A program made the position numbers and the translations under genes. 22,921 nucleotides of DNA from Martensiomyces pterosporus. Its lineage: Eukaryota; Kickxellomycota; Kickxellomycetes; Kickxellales; Kickxellaceae. The notes below the pieces were generated by a model. That model was not told the DNA's origin and searched no databases. It worked only from the letters and a program-made list of their open reading frames with translations. Position 1 is the first letter of the stretch. Each line of letters begins with the position of its first letter. Positions 8,672-17,443 of this stretch are shown here, one piece after another. The stretch spans positions 1 through 22,921 of the forward strand of contig MU604115.1 in NCBI GenBank assembly GCA_025201845.1, in the 5' to 3' direction.

Positions 8672-10308
8672 CTACTTGATGTCAATATCTGGATTCTTTG
8701 GTATGCCCTCAAAAACCGACTCTGTCGGCAGCGAGAACTTTTCTGCTGGGAACAAGTGCCCGATCGCCTGGATGACCCTGAGACGCCGATCCATGGCATT
8801 CATAGCATTGTCCGATAGAGCCACGGGTTTGACAGGAGTAGACTTGCGCTTCCTCGATTTTGTCAGTCTGTGGCGCTTCAAATAGCTCTGCTCGACCTGC
8901 TTGTCGAGCTCATCGATGACCTGTGTGTACTCTTGGTACCCGATATGTTCCTTGGCAATAGGCAGCAGCCGTTGCTTCCTTTGCTTGTTCAGCTCCACCT
9001 GCTCGTGCAGTTGTCGCTGCAGTGCTCGCAGTGCCACGCATACCTCATCGTCCTCGCGATCGGCCCAGTTGACATCGTCATCGTCGAGAATTCCAATATA
9101 CCGCAGCTCGCGCTTGAGACGCTCCTCAAGTGGTATCGTCTCGCCGCTTGACGATAGCTGGCGGGGCTCTGCATCTACATCGCTTCCTTCGTCATCGGAT
9201 CCACCGGTGCCGCTGTGCATGCTTACGCCGCTGTTGCCATTCTCATGCTTAACCTCTGCACTATGGCCATTGCCGTTCGAGATCAGCCCTTCAGCAACCA
9301 ACGCAGAGATAATTCGCTCGGTCAGAGGCGCTAAGCGCGCAGTGTTGAGCGAGAGATCCGAATCCACCAGGTCTGACCCCGGAAAAGATGTCTCGGGCAG
9401 TGGCTTCGGGTACGCGTCGGATTTCAAAAGATGCTTGGCGCTGTACCTGGTCTTGTTATTGTGCATATGGTCCGGGAAATGCGCAACCTCCTCCTCGGCC
9501 CACGTATGTGCGTAGAACTTGCCTAGTCTGGGTATGATATACGATTCCTGGTCATCTGCCATGTTTTCCAGAAACGCAATATCCTCATCCGTAATGTGTC
9601 TGAAATGCGGCTCCAGGGACGCCCAAAACGTCTGTGTAGGCACCTGGTTGGTGACCTTGACCCGCGAAAAGTCGTCCTGCACGGGTGTGCCCGAGCTATG
9701 CTTGACCTTTGGCGGCACAGCAGGCGACTTGTCGTTACTATTGCTGCTGGTGCGCTCAAAGTGCTTGCCATCCCCGCCGAGTTTTCCACTTCCCAGGAGA
9801 CTGTTTGCCGTTGTGGAGTTTTCGCTATCCGATCCGCCCACTCGCGGCGTGAGCTGGTTTGGCTTTACCCGCTTGCTGGCCGGGTTGTCTGTGTTTGGCG
9901 TTGCAGTAGACGCCGGTGTATATCCATTTGCCTGAATGGCATCTACATCATGCTGTACACACATGCCCGTGTTGTTCAGTCACTTGAAGTCGCGTATATC
10001 AAGGAAGAGCGCTGGGTGGGGGGGTTTTTTTTTGACTCTAATGCCACACCCCTCTTACCTTTTCCTCGCCTCTTTCCCAGTGGCTCTCCATGTCTGTCCA
10101 GCAGCTTGCTCCTCAAGTATGCCTGGCTATGCTCCAATTGCGAGGCGCGCGTGCCAGCTCTCGTCGATATCCGCTCAAGCTCCTCCTGTAGCTGCTGCAG
10201 CTCGCTCGGCGGAGGCACTCGTTTCACGGTGTCATTTGCAGCAGCCAGCGGGGAAAATGTGGCGGACCGCTGCACCTCGCCCACCGGGAATTGTGCAAAA
10301 TTGATCAT
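8672..10308 (-). CDS. NGG1: SAGA/ADA transcriptional adaptor Ada3 (Ngg1), two exons
   Basis: Exons 10059-10308 and 8672-9942 join in phase 1 to give 506 residues. Ada3 links Gcn5 and Ada2 in the histone acetyltransferase module of SAGA and ADA. The N-terminal exon has a coiled coil (ELQQLQEELERISTRAG) matching the conserved start of the family. After a disordered Ser/Asn-rich stretch comes FWASLEPHFRHITDEDI (about 189-205), then IPRLGKFYAHTWAEEE (about 220-235). The C-terminal histone acetyltransferase subunit 3 region spans about 355-451 (EERLKRELRYIGILDDDDV through the QEYTQVIDELDKQVEQ helix), followed by a basic SRKRKS patch that may be a nuclear signal. The first ATG in frame is at 10308. 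It is divergent from RFT1 and converges on the RPAP3-type gene. Confidence 0.9.
9943..10058 (-). other. ADA3 intron
   Basis: 116 bases with donor AAAAG|GTAAGA. Two AG acceptors lie ten bases apart: TGTACAG (better context, wrong phase, leads at once to TGA) and GATGTAG (phase 1, keeps the frame). The frame-keeping site is used here. The intron carries runs of A9 and C7 on the minus strand. Confidence 0.75.
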
Positions 10309-10692
10309 TGCCAATTTATTTTCCTCCTTTCCAGAATGCAGCTATTTCAATACCGTCCGGTGTGCGTGTTGGAGCAAGGGTTTGCTGGTGATGGAAAGCC
10401 AGAAGAGCGCAAAAGGCGTGCTGGTAGTGTACAGAGAAATGTGCTGGAAAAGAAAAAGACGAGAAAAGAGAAGGCAAGCGCTAAGAGACGACAACAAAAA
10501 AAGCAGGCTGCTGCTCCGAAAACCCGCACGTGATAAAAGTTAGGGCCAACCCACCCCAGTTCCCCGATGAGTGCGTGGTATTAGCCATAGTCCACTTTGC
10601 CACTGCGAAGCAGGATATAGCACTCCAAGGCGCCAGCGGGCAGCTTGCCGCCGCCACCCTTGTTGCCATTCAATCCACACAGTCGCACTCAT
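10309..10692. other. Divergent promoter region of ADA3 and RFT1
   Basis: 384 bases between start codons. It has an E-box CACGTG at 10527-10532 and an A/G-rich stretch (about 10430-10510) that would be T/C-rich in the ADA3 orientation. Open frames through it continue from neighbouring genes or start at non-ATG codons; I see no separate gene. Confidence 0.6.
10527..10532. promoter_or_regulatory. E-box CACGTG in the ADA3/RFT1 promoter
   Basis: GCACGTGA lies 219 bases from the ADA3 ATG and 161 from the RFT1 ATG. CACGTG is the core site of bHLH factors such as Cbf1/Pho4/SREBP relatives. Usage is inferred only from position. Confidence 0.35.
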
Positions 10693-12519
10693 ATGCCAAT
10701 GGGCAGAAGGAGGAACAACGCAGAGAAAGCAGCGCCGCTGGCGGCTAAGGACGAGAGCAGCGGCAGCACAATAGCGACCGCGAGCGGCAACGCAGCAGGC
10801 GCAGCGTTTTCAGGAGCCCAGTACTTGATGGGCCTGCAGCTATTCGTCAAGCTGGCATCATTCGCAATCAATGCCATCATAATCTATCTGACGGACGAAA
10901 AGGCCTTCGGTGTAGCATCGATCCACTTCGAGCTCCTCCTCTCCACAATCATCTTTCTCTCGCGCGAAGGCATGCGCAACGCACTATTGCGCGTAGACGC
11001 TACCACCAACTCAAGCACGACCAATAGCCAAGGAGTGCCAGAAATAAACCGGAGGCGCCCGTCTAGAAGGGACCAACTCATCATAAATGCGTCTTTAATC
11101 CCCATCGTTGCCGGAATGGCCATGGCAGGACTTGCCTACTTTGTGAACGCCCAAAGCACACAAAGCACGGATGCCGAGAGCGGCGATATAGAGATGCCCT
11201 ATTACAGACTCTCGCTCACCGTGTACATCGTGGCAGCATGGGTCGAGCTATGTGTCGAGCCTCTGTTTGTACTCTCCCGCGTACGCGTCATGTTCAAGAT
11301 GCAGGCCCAGTGCGAGGCGATATCAGTGGCTGGCCGGTGTTTGGCCATTATCATAGTGCTGTTTGCTGGGCGTTACCTATACGTATCAGACTCTGGAGCG
11401 AACCCGTTTTCGCTCATCGCCTTCGCCATTGGCCAAATGACCTACGCCGTGCTCATCCTCGTCACGTATGCCTGGCGCATGTCGCAGGAACTCGAGTACC
11501 CGGTTCAGCTCTGCTACACGCCAAGGCCAGTCGCGCTGGCGGAGGATTCTAGTGCCGAGGGTCAGGGCTACATAGGCGGTGCGATTGGTAGCCTTGCTAT
11601 GACATTCGTCGGGCAGTCGCTGCTGAAGCATTTTCTCACACAGGGTGACAACATTGTAATGTCCAACTTCGCCACACCCAGCGACATGGGCACATTCGCC
11701 GTGGTCACTAACTACGGGTCCATCCCCGCCAGAGTGATATTCCTGCCACTCGAAGAGGCATCTCGAGCAATGTTCTCAAAGATGGTCGGCAAACAAAGCA
11801 AGACGCCGGAACGTGCCGATCGGAGTGGCAGTGACGCAGCGGTAGAACAGGCGGACGCGGAACTGGCCAGCCATGTTCTATCAACGCTGGGCAAGTTCCA
11901 GTTCCTGTTGGGCTCTATCCTCATGGTCTTTGGCACCCTGTACTCGCCTACGCTGCTCTCGCTTCTCGGAAAGAACGACGCCGCGCTATCTCAATCGCTC
12001 ATCGCCTACTGTCTCTACCTCCCGCTGATGGGTTTAAACGGGTTCCTCGAGGCATTCGTCCACTCTGTTGCGAGCAGGTCCCAATTATTTCAAGTGAACA
12101 TCGCGATGGTGGCATTTACCGCGATCTACGCGCTATTTTCCATCCAGATGCTCTCCACGTTCAAACTGGGCAGCTTGGGCATTGTTGTGGCCAATATGCT
12201 AAATATGGCGCTGCGCATCGGCTACTGCAAGCGGTTCGTGACCCAGTGGTTTACCAAGTGCAATGTCCGCAGCCCCCGTTTTGCTGCAATGCTGCCGCAT
12301 CCTGCTGTGCTTGCTATGTGCACGCTGTCGGGCGTTGTTGTTGTATTGGCACAATCTGCAATTGGGCAGGACACTCTAGTGCAGAGACTTGGTGCGTTGG
12401 CGGTTGGCGGGGCCATGGGCATCTGTGTGCTGGCTGCCATTTGGCGATATGAGCGTGAGTTTGTTGAGTCCATCCTCGAACTCCGGTCTGGAAAGCTGCT
12501 GAAGCGAAAAACAGAGTAA
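10693..12519 (+). CDS. RFT1: RFT1 family ER membrane protein of N-glycan lipid-linked oligosaccharide pathway
   Basis: Intronless, 608 residues from the first ATG (10693); a second ATG at 10699 is equally plausible. RFT1 is needed for the Man5GlcNAc2-PP-dolichol step in the ER; its direct flippase role is debated. The protein has about a dozen hydrophobic segments, among them QLFVKLASFAINAIIIYL, LIPIVAGMAMAGLAYFV, LTVYIVAAWVELCVEPLFVL and LSGVVVVLAQSAI. Family blocks are EGMRNALLR near the end of the second segment, YIVAAWVELCVEPL, GQSLLKHFLTQGDNIVMS, and SIPARVIFLPLEEASRAMFS. The C-terminus ends KRKTE, which fits the KXKXX dilysine ER-retrieval rule and supports ER location. It is longer than the human protein because of an N-terminal extension of roughly 35 residues and a polar loop after the LEEASRAMFS block. 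Confidence 0.92.
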   Translation: MPMGRRRNNAEKAAPLAAKDESSGSTIATASGNAAGAAFSGAQYLMGLQLFVKLASFAINAIIIYLTDEKAFGVASIHFELLLSTIIFLSREGMRNALLRVDATTNSSTTNSQGVPEINRRRPSRRDQLIINASLIPIVAGMAMAGLAYFVNAQSTQSTDAESGDIEMPYYRLSLTVYIVAAWVELCVEPLFVLSRVRVMFKMQAQCEAISVAGRCLAIIIVLFAGRYLYVSDSGANPFSLIAFAIGQMTYAVLILVTYAWRMSQELEYPVQLCYTPRPVALAEDSSAEGQGYIGGAIGSLAMTFVGQSLLKHFLTQGDNIVMSNFATPSDMGTFAVVTNYGSIPARVIFLPLEEASRAMFSKMVGKQSKTPERADRSGSDAAVEQADAELASHVLSTLGKFQFLLGSILMVFGTLYSPTLLSLLGKNDAALSQSLIAYCLYLPLMGLNGFLEAFVHSVASRSQLFQVNIAMVAFTAIYALFSIQMLSTFKLGSLGIVVANMLNMALRIGYCKRFVTQWFTKCNVRSPRFAAMLPHPAVLAMCTLSGVVVVLAQSAIGQDTLVQRLGALAVGGAMGICVLAAIWRYEREFVESILELRSGKLLKRKTE

Positions 12520-12769
12520 GACAGCCCCTGCATGCCGCCGTGTTTTCAATAATACAATTTTGTAATGCTGGTGGTGTTTGTATGCACGTGGGAACTGCTT
12601 GAGCGTGATTGTACAGGCATGGGCATTGACAAAGAAGAGAAAAGTAGAGCAAAAACAAAGGGGGCCAGGAGACCGGGGCACATGTGATGCGGTGAGTGCT
12701 TTCTTTTTTTGGGGATGTGTGTGTGTATCTGTGTGTGGAGGCATGCGAGATGCAAGCAATGCCAGCGCA
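12520..12769. other. Convergent 3' region of RFT1 and PSY2
   Basis: 250 bases between stop codons. An AATAATACAATTTTGTAAT stretch soon after RFT1 fits a 3'-end signal. A GT-rich run (about 12714-12739) lies near the PSY2 end. No gene is seen. Confidence 0.5.
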
Positions 12770-15700
12770 CTAGGATGATGCTGTTTTGGCCTTCTTAGGT
12801 GGCGTTTGGCTCTCCGATGTGGCACCAACAAGGCCGATCGATGGTGTGCTCTGTGAGCAAGTGACAACGGCCAACCTGGCACCTGCAATCTCGTCCGATA
12901 ACAGCTCCTTCGCAGCCAGCGACCGCCCCGAGTCCATCGACAGCCCATCGCTATTGCCAAGCATATGCATGCCGCCAGCAAGACCCAGCTTCTTTGCGGC
13001 ACTACCCGACGGACGCTGTCGCTTTCCCAGTGCCGGCTGCTCCTTGTGGTTGCTGCCTGCCTGTGGCTGATGATGCAGGTTGATTTTGATCTGTGACTGT
13101 GCATCAGCGCGCCGAAGCAGTGGTTTGGCACCAAGCTTGCGGCTGACCAGCTGTCTGCTGTCGGGAAAGGCATCCGATATAGTCATGTGGCCGTTGGTTG
13201 TCGCATTCGCTCTATCAGATGATGCATCTCCATCGGCGCCACTGAAGCTGCGATCATCCGCATGGCTACCATCATTTTTGGGCTGGTCCGTGTCGCTGCC
13301 GTTAAGAGCCACGCCATTAGTTGCATTGCGGGGCTTGAACGGCGTGGTAGACTGAGATGCCCCGTTTCTGCCACTGTGCTCATTACTTGCTGGCAGCAAG
13401 CTAGGCGCACTGCTCGTGCAGTTGCTTTGGTTCCTGTTCTCTCCGCTGCTGCCGATGCTCTGTAACCTCCCCGGCGCTGTTGTGCCACTATCCATGGCTG
13501 CTGTGCTCGCTCCAGTAGTCCTACAAACAACCACTTGTGCTGCCGCGCCGGAATCCTGATCTGGTTTGGCCCTGCTATCCGCCAGTGCCGAGTCGACGCC
13601 CTGTATAGGCTCCAATACATCCGGCGCCTCCTCGACATCGTTAAAGTACGCATCCTCGACTTCGTCAGTAACGGCTGATTTCCACAATCCATTGACAGCA
13701 GCACCATCGTTAGCGCCAGTAGAGGGAACGGGCGATACCACGCCATTAGCTGCGCTGTCCCTTCCTGCCAGCACATTTATCGAGACTGCACTCCGTCTGC
13801 CAGTATCCACGGTCGGAGTAGCCGTACCGCCATTCCTCTCCTGCTCCAGCTCCTCCAGATACTCGCCGTAAGCGTGCCTCATATGCTCCAGCGTCTCCGG
13901 GGTCCGTTCCAGTGCCGCAGCATGCACGCCGATAAAGTGCGCCAACAGCGTGGAGATCCGATAGCTGGCCACAAACTTGAACAACTCGCGACATGCCGAA
14001 GTAATAAGGTTGTCTCTGGGGTGTGTTGAGACAAACAGGTCGACAATGGGGTCGAGCAGGCGGTGGCCGATCAAGTACTTGTTATACACGTCGTCCTGCA
14101 AGCCCACGCACGAGCGAATAAACCGCAAGGCCGCCAGCTTGAGGTACTTTGGCTTAGCGCCGAGGAGCAACGCGGCGCGTTTGGAAATGTCCGAGGAAAA
14201 GACGAAGTACCTGGCGCGGTACGAGTGCTGTTTGACCAAGAACGACAGCAATTCGCAAAGGAACAGGAACAAGCCAGCGCGCTTGTCGTGCGCATTGATG
14301 CTCTCGATGTCCTTGGCAGTGAGATTCAGCAGGGGCTCCATGGTATCAAAGATGTAGGACTCGTAAAACAGCGCCAAAAACTCCTCCGTCTCACGGTCCG
14401 TCTGCCCGCCAATACCAATATCGGGCGGCAAATCGAATGTGTCGCTGGGCGGCGGCATAGTATCCAAGATAACACGCAGAATCTCGCAGCACTGGGTCTG
14501 AATCTCAGACCCTATGTCGCGCTTGGTGCACTGGATGATGAGTCCCAACAAAGTGGCGCCGTCACGCTGCTGGCGTATCTGCGCAAGCACGTAAGAGCGC
14601 ACCAGGGCGCGGTCCTGCTCCAGCACGGATATGAGCACGTCAGCCCCAGCCATGCGCAAGGACAAGTCGTCGTCCTGCAGGGAGAACTCAAAGATAGCAA
14701 ACAGCCCGTGCTGGCTAAGTGTGCGATACAATCCGACTCTGTACGAAACCGGCAGACTCTTAGCTAGTGCGCAGAACTGGCGAACAAAAAGGACAACGCT
14801 TTGCTTTTTGTTTCTCTCGTCGGACTCGTGCAGAATATCAAAGAGCTCCTTGAGAAATGCGTGGTTGTGCTGGACATAGTTTGCAATCTGTGCGTGGTTG
14901 AAGAATATCAGGGCGTTGATGATTGGCAGCGTTCCTTCATCCAGAATACGCGGGAGCACAACGTCCTTCAAGTACTGTAAACGGAAGGTCTGGTGTATTT
15001 TAGCCTCCATCGTAGCGTCGCGTATTGGCACTACTTCCTTGTACCTCGAACTGTCGCTCAGAAAGTTTCTGTATGTGCCCCTTTCCACCGGGCACTGTGG
15101 ATCGTATTCGAGCATTGCCACCACAGCGAGGATGTTTTCGTCGCGGATGATGCACTCGAATATCGACGAATCATTAAGAAGGATTATGCGCCGTGTAATG
15201 CTGTATATGGTCTGCAGTTCTGCTGCGGCATCCAGGTCCTCGCATGCTTCGTGAAGCCCATGTAGCTGCGCAAAATACCCTTCGTTGACGATGAATGCCA
15301 CCAATTTGTCGCGCTGGTATATGGACTGGCCGGCCTCTGCAATAATCCGCTCGATCTCGCCAAGCGTGCTCATGGTGGGCTGCGGAAGTGTGACCTCTCC
15401 TCGGGCGGGCGAGTTATGATCAGTCCCATGCTCTACACAACAAAAGATGGTTGCAAATTTAGAAACAAATGGCACTTGATTTTGCTTTTTCCAGGTGCAT
15501 AGCACTTGGCAATATACTAGGAAGCGCAGCTTAGTGCGCCCTTACCGTTCGTTGCACTCTCAAACTCGGATATCTGGTTCCTACAAAGTTACGAAAACCA
15601 CAGCAAATGCTGGTTGGCTCTTTGTTAGCACTAACAATCAACGAGACGAAACCAAGAGACCCATCCACATCGAAGCAAAAAGAAGAAGAAAAAGGCGTGT

Positions 15701-16485
15701 CCGTACACAATCGACACTTGCAGCGGCCTGAAGGCCCACGAGGAGGCTGAGGCGAAACAAAGAGAAAGAGTTGGGAGAATTGGATACCTACAATATCATC
15801 AAGCAGCCTTCTTGTTCCTGAAAGCTCAGCGCGAGGTCTTCGCCAGTCGGCTCTGTCCACACAATCAGCGTCGCTACAAAACACCAAAAAAAAAAAATAC
15901 AATACCACGAGTACCCCACACCCGCAGACAAACAAAAAAGCAGAGAAATAGTAGTGGACTAGGATGATGTTTGCCTTTTTGGCGCATTCTGGTCAACGCA
16001 ATGGGGATTCTTGTCGATGCATAAAGGAGACATGTGCGTTTACAAAAGAAAAGTTGTCTGCGCACGCTATGCATCGCGTCACTCATACGCCCCCAGCTCC
16101 AGAATATAGCTGGCAACTAACGAGAAAAACAACGTACCATCCTGCTGCTGGTAGACCTCTCCTCGTTGCACGACGCAGTCGAGTAGCAAGTGATTAGGCT
16201 GGGTCTCTGAAGCCACATTAAGGTGTAGTACGCCCTACAGGTCTCCACACAAAAAACCAACGCCGGCCCAGTCAGCTCTTACATTTCAGCTAGAGCACAT
16301 GGTAGCAGATAAGACAGGCCCGTACGCTGCACTGCTCCCTTTTGCCCAGCGGTCTAAAGCCATAGTGCTTGGTAATTTACCTGGTAATCTTCTAATGTAC
16401 AAAAGCCCGTTCCTCTGTCGACCCAAGTTGACCCGTCCTCCAGCTGGTACACCTTCACTCTCACCTGCGAATCGGTGCTTGCCAT
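12770..16485 (-). CDS. PSY2: Protein phosphatase 4 regulatory subunit 3 (Psy2/SMEK), five coding exons
   Basis: Exons 16381-16485, 16138-16234, 15792-15873, 15546-15580 and 12770-15432 join to 993 residues. Psy2 (PPP4R3/SMEK) directs PP4 to substrates in DNA-damage recovery, meiosis and signalling. Exons 1-4 rebuild the EVH1/PH-like domain: VRVKVYQLEDGSTWVDRGTG, then HLLLDCVVQRGEVYQQQD, then TLIVWTEPTGEDLALSFQE, then a helix ending near residue 105. Exon 5 opens with LPQPTMSTLGEIERII and carries the SMEK armadillo region (about 130-620; LNDSSIFECIIRDENILAVV, LEYDPQCPVERG, IHQTFRLQYLKDVVLPRILD, IRSCVGLQDDVYNKYLI). The last 330 residues are Ser/Asn/Gly-rich and acidic, with a basic PPKKAK near the end that may be a nuclear signal. 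The first ATG in frame is at 16485. Each intron join keeps phase and family alignment. Confidence 0.93.
15433..15545 (-). other. PSY2 intron 4
   Basis: 113 bases, donor AACG|GTAAGG, acceptor GTTGTGTAG, branch-like TTCTAAAT, phase 1. It isolates a 35-base exon 4. Confidence 0.85.
15581..15791 (-). other. PSY2 intron 3
   Basis: 211 bases, phase 2, acceptor CTTTGTAG and a perfect TGCTAAC branch site. The donor used here is ATATT|GTAGGT. A second GT four bases downstream (GTAG|GTATCC) has better exon context but leaves an in-frame TAG before the junction. Confidence 0.75.
15874..16137 (-). other. PSY2 intron 2
   Basis: 264 bases, the longest intron in the window. Donor GATG|GTACGT, acceptor TTTTGTAG, phase 1, with a long T tract shortly upstream of the acceptor. 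It joins YQQQD to ATLIVW. I saw no convincing snoRNA boxes inside it. Confidence 0.88.
16235..16380 (-). other. PSY2 intron 1
   Basis: 146 bases, donor CAG|GTAAAT, acceptor CCTGTAG, branch-like GCTGAC. Phase 0. It splits the EVH1-like domain between LEDYQ and GVLHLNV. Confidence 0.88.
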
Positions 16486-17443
16486 TGTCAGAGAGAGCCT
16501 TTCCTCTGTGCTGCAGGCAACTTGAAGTGCTTTGTCTGACCTCCGAATGAGAACCAAGAAGGGACTTCAATTAATAAGGGGTGGTATTAAAAGAATATAC
16601 TGAGGTCGAAATAAAGAAAGCCCGTGTCGTTCGCGAATTGTGAGGGAGAAAAGCGCATACAGGCTTTCAAAGGGGAACAGGCTGCTGTGTGATAAAAAAG
16701 GAGCACCAAAAAGAGTGGAGGAAATTTCGTGCAGGCTCTCCTCTGCCGTGAATCCCACACCCGCCTTTTTCACCTTATTCCGACTCCACCAGCCAATGGG
16801 AATTTAGGCGTAATATTAACTTTGAGCACGCGAAGTGAACTTGGCGCGCCTTCCGAGGCAAGAGCTGCTGCGCCCAGCCCCAATCAACTTCACTGTCGAG
16901 GGGCTCGCGCAGGCAGATCCCACACATCCATCGCCGCTGCTTTGGTGGGGGAACATGGGCCATGCCTCGCTGGAAACTAGATCTATCAAGAGCGCCGCCT
17001 TTGCACATGCTGCTCTACTGCGTGAGAGAGAAGAGGCCAGCGCTGCTTTGGCGGCTGTTCATACTTGGGGTGATGCACACCAGTGACCAACGAGCGTAGG
17101 TTATACATGTGTGTGTGCATGCGATGTGGTTATTGCAGGATTGCCGTTGAGCAGTGCAATTCTTGTACGACGCCTCTCCAGTACGATCGGCATGCCATTC
17201 TAGTGGCTGGAGCATGCAAGCTGCCAGGTGTGGCAGACGCCCACACACGTATTTTACTATGGCACAGATATAAATACGCTTCATTAGTGGAAACATGGCC
17301 CAGCTGACACAGCCTTAATTTTTGCATCTACTGCCTGTTGGCCAAGGGCTGGCATTGACGCTGGCACTGATGTTTGGCTATTGAGGGGAAATCAGAAATA
17401 GAACAACGAACAACGAACAACGAAAAGGGAGAAGTGAGCAGCA
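16486..17443. other. Intergenic region upstream of PSY2, no recognisable gene
   Basis: About 960 bases between the PSY2 start and the stop of the next minus-strand gene. It includes a CCAAT (16793-16797), an A/T-rich stretch nearer PSY2, a + strand TATAAATA (17269-17276) with no + gene after it, and an AACAACG triple repeat at the far end. Open frames of 70-90 codons exist on both strands; none has an ATG start with recognisable domains. One on the + strand (about 17083-17307) is Cys-rich at its start but I could not assign it. Confidence 0.6.
17402..17422 (+). repeat. Three tandem copies of AACAACG
   Basis: A 7-base unit repeated three times, 22 bases downstream of the stop codon of the secreted Ser-rich protein (minus strand), so probably in its 3' untranslated region, where it would read CGTTGTT. 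Confidence 0.8.

Noticed and set aside
15874..16137. Possible snoRNA inside PSY2 intron 2
   Set aside because: The intron is long enough, but I found no paired C and D boxes or convincing H/ACA layout.
17269..17276. TATAAATA on the + strand
   Set aside because: No + strand gene follows for 3 kb, and the same octamer also occurs inside the intron at 18555-18562, so chance is likely.
17083..17307. Cys-rich 74-codon frame on the + strand
   Set aside because: No ATG at its start, no recognisable zinc or iron-sulfur spacing, and no neighbouring exon that continues it.
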